DNA of 64,000 bases from Mediterraneibacter agrestimuris. GTDB taxonomy: Bacteria > Bacillota > Clostridia > Lachnospirales > Lachnospiraceae. The DNA lies in NCBI RefSeq assembly GCF_943193195.1, contig NZ_CALPDG010000008.1:1-64000 (forward strand), written 5' to 3'. Positions within the stretch are counted from its first letter, which is position 1; each line of letters opens with the position of its first letter. This document shows, one piece after another, positions 53,193-62,200 of this stretch. The position numbers and the translations under genes are program-made. A model generated the notes under the pieces. The model made no database searches, was not told the origin of the DNA, and saw only the letters and a list, made by a program, of their open reading frames with translations.

Positions 53193-53741
53193 GTAATTGT
53201 GGAAATAGAGAAAGGTGAGAAAATATATTATGAGCAATCACGAGGGAACATTTGAATCATCTGAAGCGTAAATCAAGCACAAACTCAGTGAGGCTCCGGA
53301 GTATGTGAATTATACATTAATATTCCTACTCACGGTTTTTTTGTGCTGTCCGTACAACTTGTGGTACTACATTACGTCACCAGGGCAGAGTTATCTATAA
53401 CAAAAAAGTCACGCAGTAGCTGAACATCCGTCAGTTACTGTGCGGTTGATAGGAATTAAAATCGGTATTACCGGGGTGCCGCCCGTTTGTCCTTTATGTG
53501 AAAGGGTTCCCTATCACCTCCCAGTCTGCCCTCACCAAAGGGCGTATTGTAATGGAAAAAGAATGGTGGCAAATCCGAAAATCCTCTTTGATTAAAATTG
53601 CTCATGGATTTCCTTGTTTTCAGAAAACAAGAATATATAGTATTATATGTGTCTTTGTTTCTGTATTTAGTGCCATATGCGCGCTTTACAACACCTGAGC
53701 AACTTTGGTAATAATGGGTTTTCCGATTTGTCCTTATTATA
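53193..53741. other. Non-coding remains of inserted DNA
   Basis: A 13-codon frame at 53231 (MSNHEGTFESSEA) with AAAGGTGAG ahead may be the start of a lost gene. A hairpin CGCAGTAGCTGA/TCAGTTACTGTGCG near 53413-53445 with AAAAAA on its left would terminate minus-strand transcription. The rest shows scattered stop codons on all frames and nothing recognisable. Confidence 0.45.
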
Positions 53742-53912
53742 CCGTAAGGGCATACTTTTGCTACAAGAGCAATCGAATGTGGAATGAACCCCAAAACATT
53801 GCAGAAACTTTTGGGACATGGCACATTACAAATGACAATGGACTTGTATTGCCACGTAACAGAAGATACGCTGTTCTTGGAAATGGAAAAGTTCGAGAAA
53901 AGGTGTAGTTGA
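53742..53912 (+). pseudogene. 3' remnant of a Tn916-type tyrosine integrase
   Basis: Reads ...GHTFATRAIECGMNPKTLQK, LLGHGTLQMTMDLYCHVTED, and a short tail to TGA at 53912. These are the C-terminal catalytic boxes (HxxxR, GH, Y) of conjugative-element integrases. About 50 codons remain; everything upstream is gone. It marks the right edge of an excised or decayed integrative element. Confidence 0.8.
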
Positions 53913-53983
53913 GTATGAAATGGTGTAAAAATGGTGTAGTAGGGGATAAAAATAGAAAATGAGGGCGTAAAAAGCCCATAAAT

Positions 53984-54103
53984 ATGAAGGTTTTAAGAGA
54001 TATGGAACAGTATAAGAAAGAATTAATTGATTTTATATATGAGGAAATAAGAAAAGCACCAAGTACAATACTTGACACTTTGAAAAAAATTGACAAAAAA
54101 TAG
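53984..54103 (+). CDS. Small hypothetical protein
   Basis: 39 residues, KVLRDMEQYKKELIDFIYEE then RKAPSTILDTLKKIDKK; helical and charged. No good ribosome binding site before ATG 53984; an inner ATG at 54002 would give 33 residues. Not recognised, and expression is doubtful. Confidence 0.3.
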   Translation: MKVLRDMEQYKKELIDFIYEEIRKAPSTILDTLKKIDKK

Positions 54104-54278
54104 TCAACCCAAGGAGCAAAGGATTCTAAGCAATTAATGTGCCTGCTCCCATTCGGAACCTCAGCTTTAATTCATCACAAGTTGACGATTGTTAATAATA
54201 GCATAATTATATGTCAAGACTTCGGGGGATTTACTATAAGAGTACTAGGTTAAAATGAATAAAAGGAAAGGAAATACA

Positions 54279-54299
54279 AATTCGGGTTTGTGGGGATGA
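54279..54299 (+). repeat. 21-bp direct repeat, left copy
   Basis: Begins AATTCGGGTTTG and ends GGGGATGA; identical to 57404-57424. It covers the start region of the first hsdS. The pair brackets hsdS, the DUF3990/DUF3791 pair and the recombinase. Confidence 0.85.
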
Positions 54300-55447
54300 A
54301 AATGAATTATGTGATGCTAAAGGACGTTTGTACCATCAATATGGGACAGTCACCCGATTCAAATAGTTATAATGACAATGGAGAAGGTGTTCCTTTCTTT
54401 CAGGGGAATGCAGACTTCGGGGAACGGTATCCTATTACAAGAAAATGGTGTTCAGCTCCGACAAAGATGGCTTCTCCGGAAGATATACTTATTTCAGTTA
54501 GGGCGCCAATTGGCGCAATGAACTATGCAAAAGAGGATTGTTGTATAGGTCGCGGTCTTGCCGCAATAACACCTGATAAGGCAAGGGTTTCTTCAGAGTT
54601 TATTTTTTGGTTACTCAAAGGGAAAAATGCAGAATTGAATAGTAAAGGAACAGGCAGTACATTTAAAGCTATTGGGCGCAAAATACTTGAGGAAACATTG
54701 ATTCCGGATATTTCGTTGGAAAAACAATCAGGGTACTCCAATATTCTTGAAAAGATATATGAAATTATTCAAGCAAGAAAGTTGGAACTCCAGAAATTAG
54801 ATGACCTCATCAAAGCACGATTTGTCGAGATGTTTGGGGATCCTAAACTTAATGATAAAGGTTGGAAATCAGGTATAGTTTCGGACTATTATGAGATTAA
54901 AGGTGGAAAAAGGATTCCAAAGGGAATGGGATATGCTGAAGGAGTAACAAAACATCCATATCTTAGAGCTACAGATATGAAGAATGAGACAATTCTTGAT
55001 GATAATATTCATTATATTGATGATGAAGTTTATGAGCATATCAAGAGGTACACAGTTAAAGGGGGAGATATTTATCTCACAAATGTTGGGGTAAATCTTG
55101 GTCTGGCAGGTGTTATTCCTGAAAAATATGATGGTGCAAATTTAACAGAAAATGCGGTTAAGTTAGTTCCTAAAACAGAAAAAGTAATTGACGGTGTATT
55201 TCTGGCTCATTATATTAATTCACCAGGGATTCAGGATTATATCAATGAAAGAAAAATGTCAGTTGGTGTCCCCAAATTGGCAATCTTTAGAATTGAAACA
55301 ATGCCAGTTTTATTACCACCAATGGAAATGCAAAAACAATTTGTTCTAATGAAACAACAAGTCGACAAATCAAAAGTTGCCGTACAGAAGGCATTGGAAC
55401 AGACGCAGTTATTATTTGACAGTTTAATGCAGAAATATTTTGGGTAG
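54296..55447 (+). CDS. hsdS: Type I restriction specificity subunit (first, complete)
   Basis: 383 residues with two target-recognition domains: the first about 1-155 (VMLKDVCTINMGQSPDSNSY), a central coiled coil (LELQKLDDLIKARFVEMFGD), the second about 190-340 (SDYYEIKGGKRIPKGMGYAE), and a C-terminal helix (VDKSKVAVQKALEQTQLLFD) ending KYFG, the usual family end. It sets the DNA sequence cut and methylated. Three possible starts (54290, 54296, 54302). It shares a 39-nt near-identical centre and a 24-nt C-terminal stretch with the second hsdS. Confidence 0.9.
   Translation: MKMNYVMLKDVCTINMGQSPDSNSYNDNGEGVPFFQGNADFGERYPITRKWCSAPTKMASPEDILISVRAPIGAMNYAKEDCCIGRGLAAITPDKARVSSEFIFWLLKGKNAELNSKGTGSTFKAIGRKILEETLIPDISLEKQSGYSNILEKIYEIIQARKLELQKLDDLIKARFVEMFGDPKLNDKGWKSGIVSDYYEIKGGKRIPKGMGYAEGVTKHPYLRATDMKNETILDDNIHYIDDEVYEHIKRYTVKGGDIYLTNVGVNLGLAGVIPEKYDGANLTENAVKLVPKTEKVIDGVFLAHYINSPGIQDYINERKMSVGVPKLAIFRIETMPVLLPPMEMQKQFVLMKQQVDKSKVAVQKALEQTQLLFDSLMQKYFG
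54803..54841 (+). repeat. Central hsdS direct repeat, copy 1
   Basis: 39 nt encoding DLIKARFVE(M)FGD; one mismatch to 58523-58561. With 55356-55379, identical to 59070-59093 (24 nt), it gives two sites per gene where target-recognition domains can be exchanged. Confidence 0.85.
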
Positions 55448-55462
55448 AAAGGTAGATGATAA

Positions 55463-55924
55463 ATGGCGAAAATGACAGTATATCATGGTGGTTATACATC
55501 AGTCGAAAATCCTGAGATTCGTGTTGGGAAAAATACAAAGGATTTTGGAAAAGGATTTTATTGTACAATTATCAAAGAGCAGGCGCAACGATGGGCGAGA
55601 CGATATGATACTCAAATTGTGTCTATCTATGATGTGAGATTGAAATCTGATTTGCAAATAAAAGAATTTAAAGAAATGACAGATGAATGGCTGGATTTTA
55701 TTATTGATTGCAGAAGCGGGAAGAAACATGCATATGATATTGTGATTGGAGCAATGGCAGATGATCAAATTTATAATTATGTTTCTGATTATATGGATGG
55801 GGCTATTACAAGAGAACAGTTTTGGGTATTGGCAAAATTTAAGTATCCGACACATCAGATTAATTTCTGCACAAAAGAAGCGTTAAAATGTCTTGAATAT
55901 AGAGGATTTGAGGAGGTTTTGTAA
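55463..55924 (+). CDS. DUF3990 protein, putative ADP-ribosyltransferase-like toxin
   Basis: 153 residues. N-terminal YHGGYTSVENPEI and DFGKGFYCTIIKEQAQRWA are the DUF3990 signature, which resembles the NAD-binding part of ADP-ribosyltransferase folds. No activity can be read from sequence. It sits 15 nt after hsdS and its stop overlaps the start of its partner, so the two are co-expressed, like a toxin-antitoxin pair. Function is inference. Confidence 0.65.
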   Translation: MAKMTVYHGGYTSVENPEIRVGKNTKDFGKGFYCTIIKEQAQRWARRYDTQIVSIYDVRLKSDLQIKEFKEMTDEWLDFIIDCRSGKKHAYDIVIGAMADDQIYNYVSDYMDGAITREQFWVLAKFKYPTHQINFCTKEALKCLEYRGFEEVL

Positions 55925-56385
55925 TGGAAAGTGTGGGAAGAGAGTCGGCAAAAGATAATGCTCTGTTCTTTACATGCAGTTTGATTGATTATATTGCAAG
56001 GAAAACGAAAAATACAAGGGTAGAGGTCGTAAACGCATTAGGAAAAAAGAACCTCGCAAAAATCTATGATTTATCGGATGTCTATCATAGTGATAACATA
56101 GAGCGTGTTAGTGATGACTTTATCAGAGAAGCAAGAATTAAAATGGGAAATTATGATAATGTAACAGCATGTAAATATGCCATCCCATCGTATTGGGATA
56201 TTGGTAAAGTATATAAAAGATTGATAAAGGCTGTAGCCGAGCGCGAAAAGATAGAAATTATTGATGCGCTATTAAAGGTTTATAATTCGTTTGTAAGTAG
56301 TAAAATTGATGATTATAACAGCAGTATGTATTATGAAAACCCATCATATTTGTTGGAATGTTATTGGGAAAATAAATTAATTTAA
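55924..56385 (+). CDS. DUF3791-like partner protein
   Basis: 153 residues. The N-terminal half (ALFFTCSLIDYIARKTKNTR; KIYDLSDVYHSDNIERVSDD) resembles DUF3791, often encoded beside DUF3990. The second half begins YAIPSYWDIGKVYKRLIKAV and is less familiar. Coupled to the previous gene by TAATG overlap. Possibly the antitoxin; not proven. Confidence 0.55.
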   Translation: MESVGRESAKDNALFFTCSLIDYIARKTKNTRVEVVNALGKKNLAKIYDLSDVYHSDNIERVSDDFIREARIKMGNYDNVTACKYAIPSYWDIGKVYKRLIKAVAEREKIEIIDALLKVYNSFVSSKIDDYNSSMYYENPSYLLECYWENKLI

Positions 56386-56431
56386 AGGTTTTTGGAGTAG
56401 GATGTTGGTACAAATTGAAAGGAGTACCGAC

Positions 56432-57400
56432 ATGGAAGAAAAAATTGTATTGATTATTAACGAAATGGCAGACTATTTGAATGTTTCACAGATGAAGAAA
56501 TTGCAGGAAGTACTGCTTCAGACATTTTCGGAAAATAAAATATCCAAGGAAGAGACTTCAAACAATGATTATTTACAGTTGTTTTTAGATGCAAAAAAAA
56601 TTGAAGGATGTTCAGAGAGGACTATTCAATATTACAGTTCTACAGTAGAACGAATGCTACAGGACATAGAACAGCCGATAAGAAAAATTACAACGGAAGA
56701 AATCAGAAAATATCTTGTTAATTATCAGAAAATCAATAACTGCAGCAAAGTTACGGTTGATAATATTCGGCGAAATATTTCTAGCTTTTTCTCTTGGCTA
56801 GAGGAAGAAGATTATATTTTGAAAAGTCCGATGAGGCGTATTCATAAAATAAAAACAAAGCAACCTGTGAAAGAAATAATTTCTGATGAAGCAATAGAAT
56901 TGCTTAGGGATGGTTGTGAATGTATTAGGGATCTGGCTATGATTGATTTGCTGTATTCTACGGGAATACGTGTGGGCGAGCTAGTGAATTTAAATATTTC
57001 AGATGTGGATTTTGAAGCTAGGGAATGTATTGTTTTTGGAAAAGGAGATAAAGAACGAAAAGTATATTTTGATGCCAAGACAAAGCTTCATTTACAAGAC
57101 TATTTGAAGAAAAGAGATGACGGTAATCCGGCGCTTTTTGTATCGTTAGATGCACCTTATGATCGGTTGAAGATTAGTGGAGTAGAGATCCGTATTCGTA
57201 CGCTTGGCAGAAAATTGAATATGGAAAAAATTCATCCACATAAATTCCGTAGAACAATGGCAACAAGAGCTATTGATAAAGGTATGCCAATCGAACAAGT
57301 ACAAAAGATATTAGGTCATTCTCAAATAGATACTACCATGCAATATGCCATTGTAAGCCAGACAAATGTAAAAACATCTCATCAAAAATTTATTGCTTAA
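56432..57400 (+). CDS. Tyrosine recombinase (XerC/D-like)
   Basis: 322 residues. N-terminal SAM-like core-binding domain (DYLQLFLDAKKIEGCSERTI) and catalytic domain with all expected residues: Arg in STGIRVGELV, Lys in GKGDKERKVY, HPHKFRRTMA (HxxR), GHSQIDTTMQY (His and nucleophilic Tyr). ATG 56432 with AAAGGAGTACC upstream is preferred over 56402. Such enzymes inside type I loci usually shuffle hsdS segments. The nearby 21-bp, 24-bp and 39-bp repeats are candidate or homologous sites. Confidence 0.88.
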   Translation: MEEKIVLIINEMADYLNVSQMKKLQEVLLQTFSENKISKEETSNNDYLQLFLDAKKIEGCSERTIQYYSSTVERMLQDIEQPIRKITTEEIRKYLVNYQKINNCSKVTVDNIRRNISSFFSWLEEEDYILKSPMRRIHKIKTKQPVKEIISDEAIELLRDGCECIRDLAMIDLLYSTGIRVGELVNLNISDVDFEARECIVFGKGDKERKVYFDAKTKLHLQDYLKKRDDGNPALFVSLDAPYDRLKISGVEIRIRTLGRKLNMEKIHPHKFRRTMATRAIDKGMPIEQVQKILGHSQIDTTMQYAIVSQTNVKTSHQKFIA

Positions 57401-57403
57401 ATC

Positions 57404-57424
57404 AATTCGGGTTTGTGGGGATGA
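57404..57424 (+). repeat. 21-bp direct repeat, right copy
   Basis: Identical to 54279-54299; lies 3 nt after the recombinase stop codon. A weaker version (GACTTGTGGGGGATGATA) precedes the second hsdS at 58052. It may be a copied hsdS leader rather than a specific recombination site. Confidence 0.85.
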
Positions 57425-57439
57425 GAGGAAGATGAAATA

Positions 57440-57964
57440 TTGATTAACGGAAGGAATATAAAGATTATTACTGACGCGGACGGGGATAAACTTGTTCTGA
57501 TAAATGATATTGTGTTTAAAGGAAAGCGTAATATTAATTGGGACGAAGTGAAAGTATATTTGAAAGGGTATGTAGGTGATTTTTATCAAATTGAAAAAAA
57601 TGCTGAAATTGTGTATATAGGAAATGAATTACCAGAAGAGTATACAGAATCTGAAAGCAGAAAGGCATTAATGGGGGCGAATGCCAAAGCAAAAGCGAAT
57701 GCTGCAACTGCAATTCCAGAATTGATTCAGATAGCCACAAATGAGGAATTTCAAGAAAACTTCAAGAAAAAGCATAATAAGAATGCAAAAAATGGATGGT
57801 ATAGATATGACGTCCGTTTTGCTTTGCCAATTTATGAAAATAGCATTTTGATAAGATACAATGTGTTCAATGCAAGGTTGCTGATAAATCATGCAGAAAA
57901 TGGTAAGAAATATCTTTACGATATTTTGGCAATAAAAAAGGAAACGAGCAAGCCACAGCAATAA
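57440..57964 (+). CDS. Hypothetical protein, unrecognised
   Basis: 174 residues, TTG start preceded by GAGGAAG. N-terminal half has beta-strand character (KIITDADGDKLVLINDIVFK), then an alanine/lysine-rich stretch (GANAKAKANAATAIPELIQ), then a compact C-terminal domain: NGWYRYDVRFALPIYENSIL, ARLLINHAENGKKYLYDILA, ending in IKKET. The last part resembles small domains seen in phage- and element-borne proteins that may be nucleases, but no catalytic residues can be assigned. Lies between recombinase and second hsdS. Confidence 0.5.
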   Translation: MINGRNIKIITDADGDKLVLINDIVFKGKRNINWDEVKVYLKGYVGDFYQIEKNAEIVYIGNELPEEYTESESRKALMGANAKAKANAATAIPELIQIATNEEFQENFKKKHNKNAKNGWYRYDVRFALPIYENSILIRYNVFNARLLINHAENGKKYLYDILAIKKETSKPQQ

Positions 57965-58072
57965 GTATGGTGAAAACCCGTTTCTGAAAATAAGTATACA
58001 GATGGAAAAACCATATGTCAATAATTTTTATAAAAAAAGATTAAAAATCGTAGACTTGTGGGGGATGATATA

Positions 58073-59134
58073 ATGACATTTAATGATGTTCTTGAAATAA
58101 AAAATGGTCGCAATCAGAGAGCAGTAGAAGATTCAGACGGAAGGTATCCTATTTATGGTAGTGGAGGAATAATGGGATATGCAAAGGATTATATTTGTAA
58201 TGCGGAAACAATAATTATTGGGAGAAAAGGCAGCATCAACAAACCTATTTTTGTTGACGAACCATTTTGGAATGTTGATACTGCGTTTGGTTTGGAGGCA
58301 AAGCGAGAAGTATTGTTTCCAAGATATTTATACTATTTTTGTAAGCATTATGATTTTCAACAATTAAATAAAACTGTGACAATACCGAGTTTGACGAAAT
58401 CAGATCTGTTGAAGATAGAGATCAAGTTACCATGTTTATCAGATCAGCAGGCTATTGTGCATAGATTGCAAAGTGTGGAGCAAATTATTAATCTTCATCA
58501 CCAGCAACTTGAGAAACTGGACGACCTCATCAAAGCACGATTTGTCGAGCTGTTTGGGGATGTGGCAACAAGTAATTATAAGTATGAAACACGCAAACTT
58601 GGTGATGTTGCTGATGTGGGTTCCAGTCATAGAGTTTTCACTACAGAATTTGTTGATAGTGGTATTCCGTTTTATAGAGGTACAGAAATTGGTGAGTTGG
58701 CAAATGGAATAAAACCGACAGAGCCATATTATATATCAGAAGAACATTATAATAGGCTTGCAAAGGATGATACAAAGCCACAGCTTGGTGATTTATTAAT
58801 GCCATCTATTTGTAATAAAGGACAAGTATGGATGGTTGATACCAATGAGCCATTTTATTATAAGGATGGTCGAGTGCTATGTATTTCACCAAACAGAGCG
58901 ATATTTGACTCAAAGTATTTAGAATATTTTATGAGAGTAAAGACATTGGTGGAATATCCAAAGCTTGGTTCTGGTTCAACATTTGCTGAGTTTAAGATTT
59001 TCTTGCTAAAGGATATTGATGTATTAATTCCGCCAATAGAATTGCAAGAGCAGTTTGCCGACTTCGTCAAACAAGTCGACAAATCAAAAGTTGTAGTAAT
59101 GAATATAAGCCATTATTGTGTTAAATACTGCTAA
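58073..59134 (+). CDS. hsdS: Type I restriction specificity subunit (second, C-terminally truncated)
   Basis: 353 residues. First recognition domain about 1-145 (LEIKNGRNQRAVEDSDGRYP; a short HsdS type), centre LEKLDDLIKARFVELFGD, second domain about 170-330 (VADVGSSHRVFTTEFVDSGI). After FADFVKQVDKSKVV the family C-terminus is replaced by MNISHYCVKYC and a stop, so the last helix is missing: the product of a rearrangement at the 24-nt repeat 59070-59093. May be inactive, or a store of recognition domains. ATG 58073 preferred over GTG 58058. Confidence 0.85.
   Translation: MTFNDVLEIKNGRNQRAVEDSDGRYPIYGSGGIMGYAKDYICNAETIIIGRKGSINKPIFVDEPFWNVDTAFGLEAKREVLFPRYLYYFCKHYDFQQLNKTVTIPSLTKSDLLKIEIKLPCLSDQQAIVHRLQSVEQIINLHHQQLEKLDDLIKARFVELFGDVATSNYKYETRKLGDVADVGSSHRVFTTEFVDSGIPFYRGTEIGELANGIKPTEPYYISEEHYNRLAKDDTKPQLGDLLMPSICNKGQVWMVDTNEPFYYKDGRVLCISPNRAIFDSKYLEYFMRVKTLVEYPKLGSGSTFAEFKIFLLKDIDVLIPPIELQEQFADFVKQVDKSKVVVMNISHYCVKYC
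58523..58561 (+). repeat. Central hsdS direct repeat, copy 2
   Basis: 39 nt matching 54803-54841 with one mismatch, same orientation. Recombination between the two would delete or excise 3.7 kb or create hybrid hsdS genes. Confidence 0.85.
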
Positions 59135-59154
59135 ATGAATAGAGGTGATAATAG

Positions 59155-59241
59155 ATGTTACAAAACAGGTTTTTTAATTACGATAATTTGATTAATCAAT
59201 ATTCTAAAGAGAGTACATTAATGTCGATGGATAAACTGTAA
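59155..59241 (+). CDS. Small hypothetical protein
   Basis: 28 residues (MLQNRFFNYDNLINQYSKES...), with AGAGGTGATAATAG ahead of the ATG. Not recognised; could be a real leader peptide of hsdR or chance. Confidence 0.3.
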   Translation: MLQNRFFNYDNLINQYSKESTLMSMDKL

Positions 59242-59264
59242 GGATTATTTATGGGAGGCATTCT

Positions 59265-62200
59265 ATGATAACCAATTTTGATTACTTAAAAAATGATTCA
59301 AAATTTTCGAGATTTGCAGATGTTGCTATATCTGCGGAGAAGATTATTCTTATGGATCCAGAAGCTAGTATTATCAATAGCCGCCGAGCGATGGAGTTTG
59401 CGATAAAGTGGATGTATTCTGTGGATTCTGAACTTGAAATGCCGTATCAGGATAATCTGCAAAGTCTTATGAATGCAGAGGAATATAGGCAGATTGTGGG
59501 AATGGATTTGTGGAAGCGCATGGATTATATAAGGAGATGTGGAAATAATGCAGCTCACAGTAATAAGAAATTGGGAAGAGACGAGGCAATGCTTTGTCTT
59601 GAGAATCTGTTTATATATTTGGACTTTATCGCATATTGTTATTCAGATCAGTATGAAGAACATTCTTTTGATAAAACAATCATTACTTCTCGAATTGAGA
59701 AAGCAAGGGAATCAAAAGAGACAGCTAATGCCACAAAAGCACAATTAGCAAAAGAACAAGAGAAGTCTACGAAACAAGAGATTGATTTACAGAAATTAAT
59801 TGCGGAAAATGCTTCTTTGAAGAAAGAATTATCTGTCCGCAGGCAGGAACAACAGCAGACTTATGTTCCTAAGCCGCTTGATTTGTCAGAGTATAAAACC
59901 AGAAAACTATATATCGATTCTATGCTTATGGATGCAGGCTGGGTTGAAGGGAAGGATTGGATGAATGAAGTAGAACTTTCTGGAATGCCCAATAAATCAG
60001 GAGTTGGTTTTGCTGATTATGTCCTTTATGATGATATGCATCACCCATTAGCAGTTATTGAAGCTAAGAGAACATGTGTAGATGTTTCGAGGGGAAGACA
60101 ACAGGCGAAGCTTTATGCTGATTTGTTAGAACAAAAATATAAAAGAAGACCGGTTATTTTTCTTACAAATGGATTTGAAACACATATTATTGATGGACAA
60201 TATCCTGAGAGAAAATGTTCGGTTATTTATTCGAAAAGAGACTTGGAGAAATGGTTCAATTTATTGACTATGAGAACAAGTCTTAAGCACATTATAGTGG
60301 ACAAGAATATTGCCGGGCGATATTATCAGGAATCTGCTATTAAAGCGGTATGTAACAGTTTAGATGAAAAGAACCGTAGGAAAGCTTTGCTTGTTATGGC
60401 AACGGGTTCAGGAAAGACAAGAACGGTAATTGCATTGTGTGATTGCTTGTTGAAAACTGGTTGGGTAAAAAATATTCTTTTTCTTGCTGACAGGAACTCG
60501 CTCGTAACACAGGCAAAAAGAAGTTTTGTGAATATGTTGCCGAATTTATCGTGTACAAATCTTGTTGAAGAAAAGGATAACTATAATGCACATTGTGTTT
60601 TTTCAACTTATCAGACGATGATGAAGTGTATTGATACGGTAAATGATAACGAAGGAAAACTATTTACATGTGGTCATTTTGACCTTATGATATGCGACGA
60701 GGCGCATAGATCCATTTATAACAAGTACAGAGACATCTTTTCATATTTTGATGCTCCATTGATTGGTCTTACAGCTACACCAAAGGATGAAATTGATAAG
60801 AATACATATGAAGTCTTTGAATTAGAGAACGGTGTGCCTACATATGGATATGATTTGGCACAGGCTGTAAAAGATGGGTATCTTGTTGACTATGTTTCTG
60901 TGGAATCGAAACTTAGGTTTATAGAGCATGGAATTGTATATGATGAATTGTCAGAAGAGGATAAAAAGGCATATGAGGAAACTTTTGAGAATGAACATGG
61001 AGAATTGCCGGAGTCAATAGATTCGTCAGCTCTTAACACATGGATATTCAATGAGGATACTATAAAACAAGTTTTAAATATATTGATGACAAAGGGCATT
61101 AAGATTGATTATGGCCAGAAACTTGGTAAGACAATTATTTTTGCAAAGAATCATGGTCATGCTGAGAAGATACTAGAAATTTTTAACAAGGAGTATCCAC
61201 ATCTTCCGGATTATGCAAAAGTAATAGATAATTATATGACCTATGCACAGAGTGCGATTGATGAGTTTTCTGATCCAAAGAAGATGCCACAGATTGCAAT
61301 TTCTGTAGACATGTTAGATACGGGTATTGATGTACCGGAAGTTCTGAACTTAGTATTTTTTAAAAAAGTAATGAGTAAAGCAAAATTCTGGCAGATGATT
61401 GGACGAGGTACAAGGCTTTGCACTGGTTTACTTGATGGAGAAAATAAGCAGAAGTTTTATATCTTTGATTTTTGTGGGAATTTTGAATTTTTCCGAATGA
61501 ATAAAGGAAAAGCTGCAGCGAATATGATTGCGCCTCAAGGGGCGATTTTTAATTTGAAATTTGAAATTTCTTATAAGCTTCAGGATATCGAATATCAGAT
61601 TGACAGACTGATTGCATATCGTAATGTATTGGTTAAGCAAATGAGTGAGAAAGTACAGGAATTACCAAGGGATAACTTTGCTGTGCGTCAGCATCTGAAG
61701 TATGTGGATTTATATTCTTCAGAATCAAATTATAATGCTCTTACATATGAGGATACATTAATTGTCAGGGAAGAAGTTGCACCTTTGATATTACCGGATG
61801 GAGATGAGGCAAGTGCGGTTCGGTTTGATGCACTTATGTATGGAATTGAACTAGCTTACTTAGTCGGAAAGAAGTATTCAAAAGCTCGTACGGATTTGTA
61901 CAAAAAAGTTGCTGGAATTGCAAGTGTGGAAAATATCCCTGAAATTCAGGCACAGTCAGATTTGATCAACAAGATTTTAAATGCAGATTATGTTGATAAT
62001 GCCGGAATTAATGAATTTGAAGAAATTAGAAAAAAACTTCGTGATTTGATGAAATATTTACCTCATCCAAGTGTTCGGTATGATACTAATTTTACAGATG
62101 AATTGCTTTCAACGGAATGGAAAGAATCTGAACTTGAAAATGATGAACTTAAGAATTACAAGGCGAAGGCGGAGTATTATATCAGACAACATCAGGATAA

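Noticed and set aside
53498-53698. 66-codon plus-strand frame upstream of the integrase remnant
   Set aside because: No ribosome binding site and no family resemblance; sits in decayed DNA.
54279-59264. Inverted hsdS fragment for an invertible switch
   Set aside because: I looked for hsdS-like sequence on the minus strand here and found none; both hsdS genes are in direct orientation.
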